This document shows, piece by piece, positions 38,275 to 47,544 of a stretch of 64,000 bases of DNA (its first letter is position 1; every line of letters starts with the position of its first letter). The notes under the pieces were generated by a model. The model saw only the letters and a program-made list of their open reading frames with translations. It made no database searches and had not been told where the DNA came from. The stretch is from JAICYJ01 sp963737445 (GTDB lineage: Bacteria > Actinomycetota > Thermoleophilia > Gaiellales > JAICJC01): assembly GCA_963737445.1 (NCBI GenBank), contig CAVTSO010000001.1, positions 1 through 64,000 of the forward strand. Reading direction: 5' to 3'. Made by a program: the position numbers and the translations under genes.

Positions 38275-38896
38275 GTGCGACGCGTGCTGTATCTCGTGCT
38301 CTGTTTGTCGGGTTGCCTGCTGATCGTGCTGCTGGTCAGGGCGAGAAGGGCGCGCGAGCAGTTGACCGTCGCGCGCGGACCAGTCGAGCACGAACGCGAT
38401 CCGGGTGCGGATCCGAGCGCACGGGTGATACCGCTCGATCGCCCCGCGCCGGCCGCTGAGCCAGTAAGCCAACGGGGACAAACACCCACCAGCCTACGTG
38501 CCGCCACGGAGACGGCGACCGCGCTCGTCCAGCGCGCGAACGGAGACAGCGGCGTGGACGAGGACACGGCACGGCATCGGCGGATGGCGGAGATCCGCGC
38601 CGAGATGGCCGACGTCATCTCGCACGGCGTGCTGTTCTCGATGGCGCACGAGCGAGGCGTGTCGGGCGGACTGGTGGTTGCCAGCCGGTGGGATCTGCTC
38701 GACGCAGATTCTGCGGGTCGAGGGCCTGCGCGCCGAGGATGGCAGCGCAACCAGCGAGGACGCGGATCGACTGGATCAGCTGCTGCGTGAGGCGCGCCAG
38801 CGCGACGCCGAGGCCAAGGCCGTGGCCCGAGAGCTCGAGGCCGAACGGACGATCCAGACGACGCCGCCCCAGGAGCGCCGAAGGCAATACCGGTAG
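38275..38896 (+). pseudogene. small membrane-anchored coiled protein, one frameshift
   Basis: GTG 38,275 has AAGGGGG upstream. The N-terminus RRVLYLVLCLSGCLLIVLLV is a membrane helix, followed by a polar linker and helical segments (ATALVQRANGDSGVDEDTAR, RMAEIRAEMADVISHGVLF). Near 38,700 a one-base shift is needed to continue as ILRVEGLRAEDGSATSEDAD and RLDQLLREARQRDAEAKAVA, a good coiled coil, to the stop at 38,894. In the unshifted frame the tail is low-complexity Gly/Arg. I do not recognise the family. It sits between flippase 2 and the DUF11 surface protein. Confidence 0.5.
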
Positions 38897-38917
38897 CGCG
38901 ACTGCCGTAACCGGATT

Positions 38918-38946
38918 TTGACATTGCGGCTTCGATGCTTTAGGTT
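38918..38946 (+). promoter_or_regulatory. sigma-70-type promoter for the DUF11 surface protein
   Basis: TTGACA at 38,918-38,923 is followed after 17 bases by TAGGTT (38,941-38,946). The -35 is a perfect consensus, rare in this GC-rich sequence, and the site lies about 47 bases before the surface protein start. Confidence 0.5.
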
Positions 38947-38992
38947 GCGACGCTGGAGGGGGGATTCCAACGCGGGTTCGCTCCCACCCGCG

Positions 38993-40814
38993 ATGTCGAT
39001 GACTGGACAGATCAACGAGATTCACTGGGCCAGGGCGGGGTTCGTTGGTTGGTTGCTCGCGGTGCTGATCGCCGTGGCGATCGGCACGAGCCCGGTTTCC
39101 GCGGCCGTCAACCCCTACCGGTTGCGCGACTTCGACCACAGCGGCACCGCGTGCGCATCGATCAGCACCACATCGGGGGCCGCCGGGTTCTACAAGACGG
39201 CCTCGCCGAACAGCGTCACGGGGATGACCTTCGACGGCACCGACCTGCTGTTCCCATGCTGGACCGACAACACGATCACTGCCGTCCGGCCGGTGGCGTC
39301 ACAGACGATCTTCGCGAAGGACACGACCGCCGGGAATAACGGCATCTACCACGTGACCGGGCGTGAACGGCCTCGGGGGTTTGGCTTGGGATCCGACCCA
39401 CAACGTACTGTGGGCGTGCAATCTCAGCGCATTCACGGGCGGGAATAAGAAGCTCGGCTCGGATCTCGGCTACATCAGACTGAATTCGAACGGCACGGCC
39501 ACGTTCACGCACTTCGCGACCACACCCGACGGCTGCGTGAACAGCGTCGACTACAACCCGACAACCTCCGTGGTGTCAGCGTCGGGCGCAAAGGTCAACT
39601 CTTCCACCAAGACGGTCGACCGGTATGTGGTCAAGTCGGATCTGACCGCGGGCGCGCTGACCAAGTTCTTGCCCGGAACGCTTACGCACGACGGCTACGT
39701 CTCCGGCGTGCAGTCGACAACGAACGGCATGTATCTGGCCGACCAGCACGGATCAACGAAGACTCTGCACTACACGACGGACTTCGTCAGCTCCACGCTG
39801 GTCTCGTCGACCACGAGCCGCCGGTATGAGGATCTCGCTTGCGATCCGGTCACCTTCGCCCCGAAGACGGTGATCTGGGTGGAGTGGTTCGACCACAACC
39901 AGCTGCTGCCGTTCGAGACGACCGATACCTGCATCGGCGCGCCGCCGCCGCCAGCCACGCTGCAAACCAGTCAGGATGCGCCGTCGCCGGTAGTGGCCGA
40001 CAGCAACATCTCGTTCAGTGTGCATGTCACCAATTCCGGCGCCGCCGGGCAGACCGGCGTCACGGTCACCGACACGCCGCCGGCAAATACGATCTTCCAG
40101 TCTGCACAGCCGAGCCAAGGGAGCTGTTCCGGGACGACCACGGTTACATGCGCGCTCGGCTCGCTGGCCGGCGGAGCATCGGCGACGGTGACGCTGACGG
40201 TGACTCCGATCCAGCCGGGAACGATCTCAAACGCTGCGTCTGCGGTATCCGACCAGGCTTCTCAGGTTTCGTCGAACAAGTCGGGCACTGTCACCGCTGA
40301 AGCGGGGGTTACCTACACGATCGTTAACGACGCTGGGTTCTCCCAGGCCTCGTTCTCGGTTCCACTCGGCAGAGTGGTGCAGTACAACGTCTTTGGCTCG
40401 TTGACCCACGATCTGAGCGAAACGACGACTGGTCTGTTTGATTCCGGCCCGAAAGCGCCGGTCAGCTACGTGCGGCAGCCGTTCGATGCCGCCGCCGCGT
40501 ATTCGATCGCGGATAGCGCCACTGGCCAGCTGCAGTCGGTCAAGAGTGCCCCAACCGGACCGTCCACCGCAGCCACTGGGACGCCGTTCACCGTGACGTG
40601 GGCGGCAAAGCCGATTCCGGCTGGCTATACCGAGGATATACAGGTGATGCTGCCCGGCACTACACACTGGGTGAACTGGCTGACCACGCAGACCGGTACC
40701 TCAGCCGACTACACGGCGACCACCGGCGGCACGTACAAGTTCCGCGGTCGATTGCGTCATACGGGCGTCGGCAACTCGCTGTACGGACTCACGCTGACGG
40801 TCACCGTTAGCTGA
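38993..40814 (+). pseudogene. secreted DUF11-repeat surface protein, one frameshift
   Basis: The start is ATG 38,993 or 38,999. A membrane segment (AGFVGWLLAVLIAVAIGTSP) acts as signal. The first half looks like a beta-propeller or NHL-type lectin-like region (SVTGMTFDGTDLLFPCW, and after a shift near 39,361 NGLGGLAWDPTHNVLWACNL). From about 39,960 comes a DUF11-type beta domain (SPVVADSNISFSVHVTNSGA, TGVTVTDTPPANTIFQSAQP). After that are segments resembling a plastocyanin-like domain (FSQASFSVPLGRVVQYNVFG) and a final Ig-like domain. No sortase motif or anchor is seen. Such proteins are secreted adhesins or matrix parts. The region does not resemble enzymes that I know. Confidence 0.6.
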
Positions 40815-40820
40815 GTTGGT

Positions 40821-40848
40821 CGCCCCAGACGCGGAACGCCTGGGGGCG
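40821..40848. terminator. stem-loop between convergent genes
   Basis: CGCCCCAG (40,821-40,828) pairs with CTGGGGGCG (40,840-40,848) around an 11-base loop, with one bulged G. It lies between the surface protein stop and the convergent hydrolase stop and could end both transcripts. There is no T-run. Confidence 0.45.
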
Positions 40849-40912
40849 GAGCGGCCGCTGTTCCGTCCGCCCCACCCCTTGCTGCAAGCGCCCCCGACAG
40901 TTGGCTGGCACG

Positions 40913-42142
40913 TCAGCCGCTGACCAGCACCGCGCCGTTTCCGTTCGCCAGCGTCACCGAGCCGAGCGATGATCCCGACACCGTCTTGTAGGTGCCGCCG
41001 AGGTTCACCGTCACGCTCGATCCGCTCACGTTCGCCACGACGATGCCCCCGGTGAACTTCCGCTCGTAGACACCCGGCGCCACCTGGTACCCGGACACCG
41101 ACGTCGCCGTCTGCGTCGGCGAGCCGATCGGCAGGCCATACAGCGGAGACGGATCCGAGTAGGAGTGCGTCGCGGTGCTGCAGAAAGCCAACCAGGCGTT
41201 GCCGTTGTTTCCGAGCAGGTAGGAGGCGGTGACGAACTGCCGCCAGGTCTCCTCGTTGGTGGTCGGGGCATCGGTGAAGCCGACGTTGATGCGCTTCCCC
41301 TTCGACTGGGCGTCGATCATCATGTCGATGTTCTTCGTCCAGTACGACTGCTTCGTCCACTGCGTCTTGTTGGCGTTCAGGAAGTGCTCGGATTCGAACG
41401 AGTCGATGCCGTAGCCGTTGATCAGATTGGTCGGCATCCCCCAGTAGCGGGCGCCCCCCTCATACGAGTTGCCGATCACCGGCTTGCCGGTGTACTGCTC
41501 AATCGTCTGTCCGATCTGGCCCATCTGCGCCATCCAGGTCGACATCGTATACAGCTGCTTGGTGGCGGGATTGACCGGCAGCGCCGTTGCCCAACTCGAG
41601 TTCAGCGCGCTCGAGATCTGGTCGACGAAACAGCCGTTGGCGAGCGGCGCCTGCGCCAGGTTCTGGGCGCACAGGTGCTTGACGTAGTCGATCCAGCCGG
41701 CGTAACCGTTCCAGATCTGCGTCGAGAGCGGGTACATCGCACAGTTCCCGTTGGGCGACTTCACCTTGGCCCCGCCGGCGCTGTAGAGATACCAGCTGGC
41801 CGGGAATCTGGCGCAGTCCTTGGTCTGCGCCAGTTCGCCGTTGACGTACAGGTACAGCTGGACGTTCGGATTCGCCTGCCGCATGGCCGCGCCGTACTGC
41901 TTGATCTGCACCGTCAGGCCCGACACGATGTCGGACATCTTGGCGGCGGCGATGGCGTCGCTCTGGGTCGCGCTGGTGTTGCCCTGCATCCCGGAGAACA
42001 TGTGGATGCCGACCGCTGTCGGCGTCGTGGTCGAAGAATCCGCCGGTAGAGCGAAGAACCCGCCCGCCAGCAGACACACCAGCCCCACCCCCGTGAGGCA
42101 CGTCAGACTGCGCACAAGAGACCCCCTGTTTCTTGCTGACAT
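40913..42142 (-). CDS. secreted GHL15-type putative glycoside hydrolase A
   Basis: An intact 409-residue secreted protein. The signal region (LTCLTGVGLVCLLAGGFFAL) is followed by VGIHMFSGMQGNTSATQSDA and then a barrel-like domain with NPNVQLYLYVNGELAQTKDC, NGCFVDQISSALNSSWATAL, IGNSYEGGARYWG and VTASYLLGNNGNAW. A C-terminal beta-sandwich (GGIVVANVSGSSVTVNLGG) closes it. This pattern fits the hypothetical glycosyl hydrolase family 15 (GHL15), related to TIM-barrel glycosidases; the substrate is unknown. It probably trims or processes the polysaccharide outside the cell. The neighbour upstream at 42.2-43.4 kb is a close paralogue with the same gene order. Confidence 0.7.
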   Translation of the reverse strand: MSARNRGSLVRSLTCLTGVGLVCLLAGGFFALPADSSTTTPTAVGIHMFSGMQGNTSATQSDAIAAAKMSDIVSGLTVQIKQYGAAMRQANPNVQLYLYVNGELAQTKDCARFPASWYLYSAGGAKVKSPNGNCAMYPLSTQIWNGYAGWIDYVKHLCAQNLAQAPLANGCFVDQISSALNSSWATALPVNPATKQLYTMSTWMAQMGQIGQTIEQYTGKPVIGNSYEGGARYWGMPTNLINGYGIDSFESEHFLNANKTQWTKQSYWTKNIDMMIDAQSKGKRINVGFTDAPTTNEETWRQFVTASYLLGNNGNAWLAFCSTATHSYSDPSPLYGLPIGSPTQTATSVSGYQVAPGVYERKFTGGIVVANVSGSSVTVNLGGTYKTVSGSSLGSVTLANGNGAVLVSG

Positions 42143-42252
42143 GTGGGTTATCGGCTCCGGGGGCCAGCATGTTGAGGAAACAGTTGTGAAGATTCCAGCA
42201 TGAACGCCTTACAATTGCGCCCCAATCGGCCGCGGCGGGCCGTCGGCCGCTC

Positions 42253-43446
42253 CTACTTGCTGAGGACGATGCCCCTTGCCGACGCAAGGGTGACGCTGGA
42301 GTAGCTCTTGCCGCCCACATCGCGGTACGTCCCGCCCAGCGACACGGTCGTGCTGGAGCCGCTCAGGTTGACGACGGCAACGCCGCTGGTGAATCGGCGG
42401 AGGAACACTCCCGGGCGGATCTGGTACCCCGACACGGACGACGCGGTCTGCGCCGGACTGCCGATCGGCAGCTTGTACAACGGTGAGGGATCGGTGTATG
42501 GGTGCTTGCTCGAGCCCGAGAAGGCCATCCAGGCGCGTCCGTTGTTTCCGAGCAGGTAGGAGGCGACCACGTACTGGCGCCAGATCTCCTCGGTGGTGGC
42601 GGGAGCATCGGTGAAGGCGACCTCGACCCCCTTTCCGTGAGCCTGGCCGTCGATCATCATGTTCACGTTCTGCGTCCAGTACGACAGCTGCGTCCACTGC
42701 GTGTGGTTGGCGTTCAGGAAGTGCTCGGCTTCGAACCCGAAGATCCCGTAGGCGTTGACGGCGTTGGTGGGCACGCCCCAATACCGCGCCCCACCCTCGT
42801 AGGAGTTGCCGACCACCGGCTTTCCGGTGAAGCTCTGGATCCGCTGCCCGATCTGGCCCATCTGCGCCATCCACGTCGACGCCCGATAGAGCGCTCGTGT
42901 GGCCGGGTCGACCGGCAGCGCGGTGGCGAACCCGGAGTTGAGCGCGCTCGAGATCTGATCGACGAAACAGCCGTTGGCGAGCGGCGCCGTTCGCAGCCCA
43001 TCAGCGCACTGATGCTGGACGTAGTCGATCCAGCCCTTGTATCCGTTCCACGCCTGAGTGGAGAGCGGGTACATAGCACAGTTCCCGTTCGTACCCGACT
43101 TCACCTTCGCCCCGCTCTTGCTATAGAGGTACCAGCTGGCTGGGAAGGTCGAGCAGTCCTTCGACTGGGCAAGTTCGCCGTTGATGTACACATACAGCGC
43201 GACGTTGGGGTTCGCCTGTCGCATCGCCGAGCCGAACTTGTGGAGCTGGACCGCGAGACCGCTGACGACGTCGGACATTCTCGCCGCGGACACCGCGTCC
43301 GCCTGTGTGGCTCCGGAGTTGCCCTGCAACCCCGCGAAAAGGTGAATCCCGCTCGACGTCGAGGACGCAGCCGAAGCCGCAGCACTACTCCAGTTCGTAA
43401 CAGCACATACCACGCACAGCGATGCGATGATGATCCGGAACTTCAC
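42253..43446 (-). CDS. secreted GHL15-type putative glycoside hydrolase B
   Basis: An intact 397-residue protein with a cleavable-type signal (MKFRIIIASLCVVCAVTNWS). It matches gene A block by block: SGIHLFAGLQGNSGATQADA, NPNVALYVYINGELAQSKDC, LANGCFVDQISSALNSGF, VVGNSYEGGARYWG, VVASYLLGNNGRAW and the closing beta domain. Two cysteines in the CSTF and CAMY segments are kept in both copies. The two genes form a tandem duplication about 110 bases apart on the minus strand. The 5' leader is lower in GC and could hold a promoter, but I cannot pin it down. Role as for gene A. Confidence 0.7.
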   Translation of the reverse strand: MKFRIIIASLCVVCAVTNWSSAAASAASSTSSGIHLFAGLQGNSGATQADAVSAARMSDVVSGLAVQLHKFGSAMRQANPNVALYVYINGELAQSKDCSTFPASWYLYSKSGAKVKSGTNGNCAMYPLSTQAWNGYKGWIDYVQHQCADGLRTAPLANGCFVDQISSALNSGFATALPVDPATRALYRASTWMAQMGQIGQRIQSFTGKPVVGNSYEGGARYWGVPTNAVNAYGIFGFEAEHFLNANHTQWTQLSYWTQNVNMMIDGQAHGKGVEVAFTDAPATTEEIWRQYVVASYLLGNNGRAWMAFSGSSKHPYTDPSPLYKLPIGSPAQTASSVSGYQIRPGVFLRRFTSGVAVVNLSGSSTTVSLGGTYRDVGGKSYSSVTLASARGIVLSK

Positions 43447-43641
43447 AAGACCCCCGATTCTTTCTGTTCCAAGTGTTCTCTCACTCGAGTATCAACATCA
43501 CTTGAACACGCTGTCAGCGTTCCGCAAGAAACCGTGAAGAGACCGTGAACCCGCGACGGTGTTCGAAATCGGACTTGACACGGCCGCGCCCCGGTGGGAG
43601 CATCCCGCTCGGTTCCAACACGGCATTTCGGGAGGGGCGAT

Positions 43642-45081
43642 ATGTCAGCGTTCCTTGGGTTTCCGCGCCGGCTCCGAGTGGCAGCGGCTCTCGCCATCGC
43701 CCCTGTGGTCGTGTTGGCAGGCTCAGCCAGCGCCGCCGGAGGCGATCCCAACACCCAGGCCCAGTACCTGCACGGTCCCGGCCACTCGTCCCTTTCCGCC
43801 GCAACCGCGATAACCACCGCCAACGCCGGCAGCCTGACACTGGCCTGGCATTGGCACCCAGACGCTCCCGCCGCCGGCCATCCGCGGAACGATCTCTACG
43901 GCTCTCCGGCCGTCGTTGGCGGCGTGGTCTACACCGGTTCGAACTCCGGGGACTTCTACGCGATCGACCTGGCCACCGGACACGTAATCTGGAAGAAGGA
44001 CCTCGGGTTTGTCCCGCATCTCACCTGCCAGGCCCGCGGCACGTCGGCCTCGGCGGCAGTGCTGCCGGATCCCGTCTCCCATACGCTCACCGTCTACGAG
44101 GCCGGCGGTGACGGCTACCTGTATGCACTGGATGCGGCCACAGGGGCCACTATCTGGAGGACGGCCGTGCACGTGCACAGCCCGGGGGTGAACGACTGGT
44201 TCGACTGGTCGTCACCGACCGTGGCAAACGGGAAGATCTACATCGGCCTGACGTCGCAGTGTGACAATCCGCTCACCCGCGGCGGCGTCAGCAAGTACGA
44301 CCAGCACACGGGCAAGCGGCTCGGCACCTACCACGCCACGCCGCGGGGAGTCGGCGGAGGCGGCGTATGGTCATCGGTGGCGGTTCGCCGGAACTCCGTG
44401 TTCGCCACCACCGGCACCCCGCCCGTGCACGGAAAGCCTCCCGGCACCGACGCCGTCAGCATCGTCAGGATTAATGCACGCACCATGAAGCGGTTGGGCA
44501 AGTGGACGGTGCCGCTGGCCCATCCAGGGATCGACCAGGACTTCGGCGCCAGTCCCGTCCTGTTCCCGGCCGTGGTCAAGGGGCGCACCACGGAACTGGT
44601 GGGCGCCATGAACAAGAACGGCATCTTCTATGCCTGGCGAGCGGCGCACCCCGGACTCGGCCCGGTCTGGAAGCACCGGATCGACAATCCCGTCACACCC
44701 TCGATCCCCGCCGCCGTCTGGAACCAGCAGAAGCGGCTCTGGATCGCCGGCAACACCACCACCATCCAGGGCACGACGTACAAGGGATCCGTTCGCAGCT
44801 ACACGGTGCGGGGCAAGTTCCTATGGGCGCGCGGGCTACCTGCCGCCGTCCTGGGAACACCGTCGCTGAACTCGTCGAACGTGCTTGCCGTCGCCACGTA
44901 CGACAGCATCAAGGGTGTCCCGACCGGTAATCCCCAGGACGGCTGCTACTTGATCAACGCGAAGACCGGCGTGGTCGTGAACAAGTTCCTGATCGGCGCA
45001 GAGTTCGCGCAGCCGGTGTTCGTGGGGCCGTATCTGCTGCTGGCAACTCGGCACAACGGCTTGTACGCGTACCACGCGTAA
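43642..45081 (+). CDS. secreted PQQ-type beta-propeller protein
   Basis: An intact 479-residue protein from ATG 43,642, with GGGAGGGGC upstream. The signal peptide (VAAALAIAPVVVLAGSASAA) is followed by blades with the PQQ-repeat look: LYGSPAVVGGVVYTGSNSGD with FYAIDLATGHVIWKKDL, GGDGYLYALDAATGATIWRT and the final HNGLYAYHA. About six to eight blades fit. No haem or PQQ ligand triad can be assigned, so it is probably a structural or binding propeller rather than a dehydrogenase. It is divergent from the hydrolase pair across about 195 bases and may act in the same extracellular matrix. Confidence 0.75.
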   Translation: MSAFLGFPRRLRVAAALAIAPVVVLAGSASAAGGDPNTQAQYLHGPGHSSLSAATAITTANAGSLTLAWHWHPDAPAAGHPRNDLYGSPAVVGGVVYTGSNSGDFYAIDLATGHVIWKKDLGFVPHLTCQARGTSASAAVLPDPVSHTLTVYEAGGDGYLYALDAATGATIWRTAVHVHSPGVNDWFDWSSPTVANGKIYIGLTSQCDNPLTRGGVSKYDQHTGKRLGTYHATPRGVGGGGVWSSVAVRRNSVFATTGTPPVHGKPPGTDAVSIVRINARTMKRLGKWTVPLAHPGIDQDFGASPVLFPAVVKGRTTELVGAMNKNGIFYAWRAAHPGLGPVWKHRIDNPVTPSIPAAVWNQQKRLWIAGNTTTIQGTTYKGSVRSYTVRGKFLWARGLPAAVLGTPSLNSSNVLAVATYDSIKGVPTGNPQDGCYLINAKTGVVVNKFLIGAEFAQPVFVGPYLLLATRHNGLYAYHA

Positions 45082-45221
45082 GTTCAGGTCACCTGGATTA
45101 CGTCGCCCAAAACGCTGTCCCGGTGTAGGTGAACGGCGCGACATAGCACCGGTTAGGTAGCCGTCCGCGGCGCAGGAGGATTGGCGCGCATCAAGAATCA
45201 CAGGAAGCTTCTAACTTCTGT

Positions 45222-45237
45222 GTGGGAAGGTTCCCAC
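45222..45237 (+). promoter_or_regulatory. hairpin covering the ribosome-binding site of the next gene
   Basis: GTGGGAA (45,222-45,228) and TTCCCAC (45,231-45,237) form a perfect 7-bp dyad with a 2-base centre, ending three bases before ATG 45,241. The only Shine-Dalgarno candidate, GGAAGG (45,225-45,230), lies inside it. It could act as a translational switch or an operator. Confidence 0.4.
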
Positions 45238-45240
45238 GTC

Positions 45241-45465
45241 ATGCACGGATTGAAGAACCGCCTCACCTGGTATCGGCTACGCGACTCCGGTCATCCTGAG
45301 TGCATCTATGGCGATGACATCGACGACGAGGAGGACGCGTTCCGGCGAGCCGCGAAGCTGGCCGGGTTCTACCAGCGTCCGGTCGAGGTGTGTCGCGTGA
45401 TCGGCGGCGGACTGGTGCGGCCGGTGGGGACTCCGGTCGACCCGGGGCCGACCGCGCCGGTCTAA
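45241..45465 (+). CDS. small protein of unknown function (74 aa)
   Basis: The product begins MHGLKNRLTWYRLRDSGHPE, has an acidic helix IYGDDIDDEEDAFRRAAKLA and ends in a Pro-rich tail. It has no signal or membrane helix. ATG 45,241 is my choice; a TTG at 45,181 with AGGAGG two bases away is open but badly spaced. I recognise no family. Codon use fits a real gene, with third positions rich in G/C. Confidence 0.4.
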   Translation: MHGLKNRLTWYRLRDSGHPECIYGDDIDDEEDAFRRAAKLAGFYQRPVEVCRVIGGGLVRPVGTPVDPGPTAPV

Positions 45466-45475
45466 GAGCTCGGCT

Positions 45476-46510
45476 TCATTCGCCTCGCGCCAGGACGCCG
45501 GGCGAGTGCGTGCGTCGCAGGCTGCTGACAAGCGAAGGTCCGGCCAGCAGCGCCACGCCCAGGCCGCAGCCAAGCGCCAGCGTGACGCACGCGCGGGCCG
45601 CGGTGGCCGGCAGCGCCGAGAGCACGAACCCGCGCTGGAACACGCCCAGCGCGGGCAGTGTGAACGTCGCCACGAGGAACCCCACCACCCCCATCGCCAG
45701 CAACCGCTCGTGTGGGCGCTTGGGCGCAGTGACGGCCGCCGCCACCACCAGCACCACCGAGATCGCATAGAGCACGCTGACCACGAGCGGCCAGGTCGAA
45801 AGCCGCTGGTCGAGCAGCACTCCGATCCATCCCGTCATCCAGGTCACCAGCGCGACCACCAGGCCGATCGCCGCAGCCATCCAGATCAGCCGTTCCCGGC
45901 GCGTTGCCAGCACGATCGCCGCGACCACCACCGCCGCCACCGCCGGCAGCGCCCACAGCAGCCGCCGCGGCTGGGCGGCGTACCACTCCGATCCCGTGAC
46001 GGTGGCAGGGCGTCCGTCGACCAGCAGCGGTATCGACCAGCCGGCCACCCTGCGAGCGGCCCCCGACACGAACGGCACCGGTCGCAGGCGGTTCTCGTGC
46101 CATGCGAACGAGTGCCCGCTGGACACGCGGATCCAGCGTGCGGTCCGCATCTGCTGCTGGGTGACCAGGCCGGCGCTCTCGGCCGTCGGCGACCCGGAGC
46201 TCACGAACACGCCGACGGGGCCGATCCGGATGAAGGGCTCGTGGATCACCCCCAGCACCGTCACCACGTGCGGGGGGGCAGCGTCGATGCGCAGCTTCAG
46301 GTCGCCGTCCAGCACCGTCGCCGTGACGCCGGGGACGGGCGGGCGGATCCCGTCGATACGGGCCTCGAAGCTGGTCGAGATGCGCCCGGAGCTCACGTGG
46401 GCGTCGGCCGGAGCCGGCCTGATCGCGGCAGCGGCGGCGCAGGCGGCCAGCGCGACCGACAGTCGCACCAGCGGCACCCGGACGGCCCGCAGATGAGGCA
46501 ACTGAAGCAT
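45476..46510 (-). CDS. secreted-domain membrane protein of unknown function
   Basis: An intact 344-residue protein. Start ATG 46,508-46,510 gives a signal (LVRLSVALAACAAAAAIRPA) ending ADAHVSSGRISTSFEARIDG. An extracellular beta domain (VVTVLGVIHEPFIRIGPVGV, WIRVSSGHSFAWHENRLRPV) is followed by about six membrane helices (LLWALPAVAAVVVAAIVLAT, LLAMGVVGFLVATFTLPALG). The mature N-terminus starts with His and the domain has further histidines, which recalls CopC/CopD-like copper proteins. That link is only suggestive. An open frame continues upstream to 47,500 on this strand but overlaps the divergent transporter and is not real. Confidence 0.6.
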   Translation of the reverse strand: MLQLPHLRAVRVPLVRLSVALAACAAAAAIRPAPADAHVSSGRISTSFEARIDGIRPPVPGVTATVLDGDLKLRIDAAPPHVVTVLGVIHEPFIRIGPVGVFVSSGSPTAESAGLVTQQQMRTARWIRVSSGHSFAWHENRLRPVPFVSGAARRVAGWSIPLLVDGRPATVTGSEWYAAQPRRLLWALPAVAAVVVAAIVLATRRERLIWMAAAIGLVVALVTWMTGWIGVLLDQRLSTWPLVVSVLYAISVVLVVAAAVTAPKRPHERLLAMGVVGFLVATFTLPALGVFQRGFVLSALPATAARACVTLALGCGLGVALLAGPSLVSSLRRTHSPGVLARGE

Positions 46511-46558
46511 CGTTCTTGAGACTATGACGCTCGCGGGGGCTGTCTGTACGCTGCGGCC

Positions 46559-47497
46559 TTGAGCACGTCCCGGCACGACGCCGTCGACCAGGCCCCGCGC
46601 GCGACACGGGTGCCGGTTCCGGCCGTGCTCGGCGTCTCGGTGATCTGCGCCGGCGCGGCCTACCCGGTGACCGGTGCTGCGCTGGGCCTGACCAGCCCGG
46701 CGGTGATCTCCGTCTGCCGCGCTTTGGTCGGCGGGCTGGTGATGCTGCCGGTGCTGCGCATGGTCGGCGCGCGGCTGCCGTCGACCTGGGTCGGCTGGGG
46801 CTGGGCGCTCGTGATCGGCTTCGGGAACGTGACCGTGACGCTGGCCGGGATCGCCGAGGGCACGCGGCTGGCCGGCGCCGCCGTGGCGTCGGTGCTCCTG
46901 AACAGCGCCCCGTTCTTCGCCGCCGTGTTGGCGCGCGTGCTTTTGGGCGAGGGGTTGACGCGGCTGCGCGTGATCGGCCTGATCACGGGGTTTGCCGGCA
47001 TCCTCGTGATCGTCGCGTCGGAGCCGTCCAGCGGCGGCTCGCACGTGGTCGAGGGCGCGGTCGTGTGCCTGCTGGGAGCGCTCGGCTGGGCCGGCGCGGG
47101 ACTGGGGATGCGCTACCTGAGCGTGCGCGACCCCGGCTTCGACGTGTGGGGCGCAAGCACCGCGCAGTTCTTCTGCGGCGGCGTCCTGCTGCTCCCCTAC
47201 CTGGCTGCGACCGGTGGCTTCGGCGGCACCGACTGGTCGTCGGCGAAGCTGTGGGCGAGCCTGGTGTTCCTGGTGCTGGGGGCGCAGATCGTCACCTACG
47301 TCGGGTTCTACCTGGCGCTGGCGCAATGGTCGAGCGCCCGCGTGTTCTCGTGGACGTTCCTCGTGCCGGTGGTGGCGGTCGTGATCGAGGCGCTGCAGGG
47401 GAACCTGCCGGGCGCCGTGGCCACGGCCGGACTCGCGATCGTGATCTCGGGGGTCGCGATGGTGACCCATCCGCGGGCCGAGGCGACAGCGGGCTAG
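46559..47497 (+). CDS. EamA-family (DMT) transporter
   Basis: An intact 312-residue protein with ten hydrophobic segments in two EamA repeats. Landmarks are VPVPAVLGVSVICAGAAYPV, LAGAAVASVLLNSAPFFAAV and, in repeat two, VTYVGFYLALAQWSSARVFS. Such transporters move small metabolites or amino acids, usually outward; the substrate is unknown. The TTG at 46,559 is the first codon of the frame after the divergent start at 46,510, and 48 bases separate the two. It lies upstream of the ars operon on the same strand with a short gap. Confidence 0.75.
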   Translation: MSTSRHDAVDQAPRATRVPVPAVLGVSVICAGAAYPVTGAALGLTSPAVISVCRALVGGLVMLPVLRMVGARLPSTWVGWGWALVIGFGNVTVTLAGIAEGTRLAGAAVASVLLNSAPFFAAVLARVLLGEGLTRLRVIGLITGFAGILVIVASEPSSGGSHVVEGAVVCLLGALGWAGAGLGMRYLSVRDPGFDVWGASTAQFFCGGVLLLPYLAATGGFGGTDWSSAKLWASLVFLVLGAQIVTYVGFYLALAQWSSARVFSWTFLVPVVAVVIEALQGNLPGAVATAGLAIVISGVAMVTHPRAEATAG

Positions 47498-47506
47498 CAT
47501 CCGCGC

Positions 47507-47535
47507 TCGCCAATATTTGGCGCTCTCGATATAGT
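47507..47535 (+). promoter_or_regulatory. promoter and likely operator of the ars operon
   Basis: TATAGT at 47,530-47,535 is a good -10, placing the start of transcription only a few bases before ATG 47,545, so the message may be nearly leaderless. Between -35 and -10 sits CCAATATTTGG (47,510-47,520), an 11-base dyad. Such AT-rich dyads in this place are usual ArsR sites. The -35 is weak. Confidence 0.45.
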
Positions 47536-47544
47536 CTGTCGTCG

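Noticed and set aside
46511..47500. Long minus-strand extension of the 45.5-46.5 kb gene (total 674 codons)
   Set aside because: It lies antisense to the EamA transporter, is Arg/His/Gln-rich and starts far before a good signal peptide.
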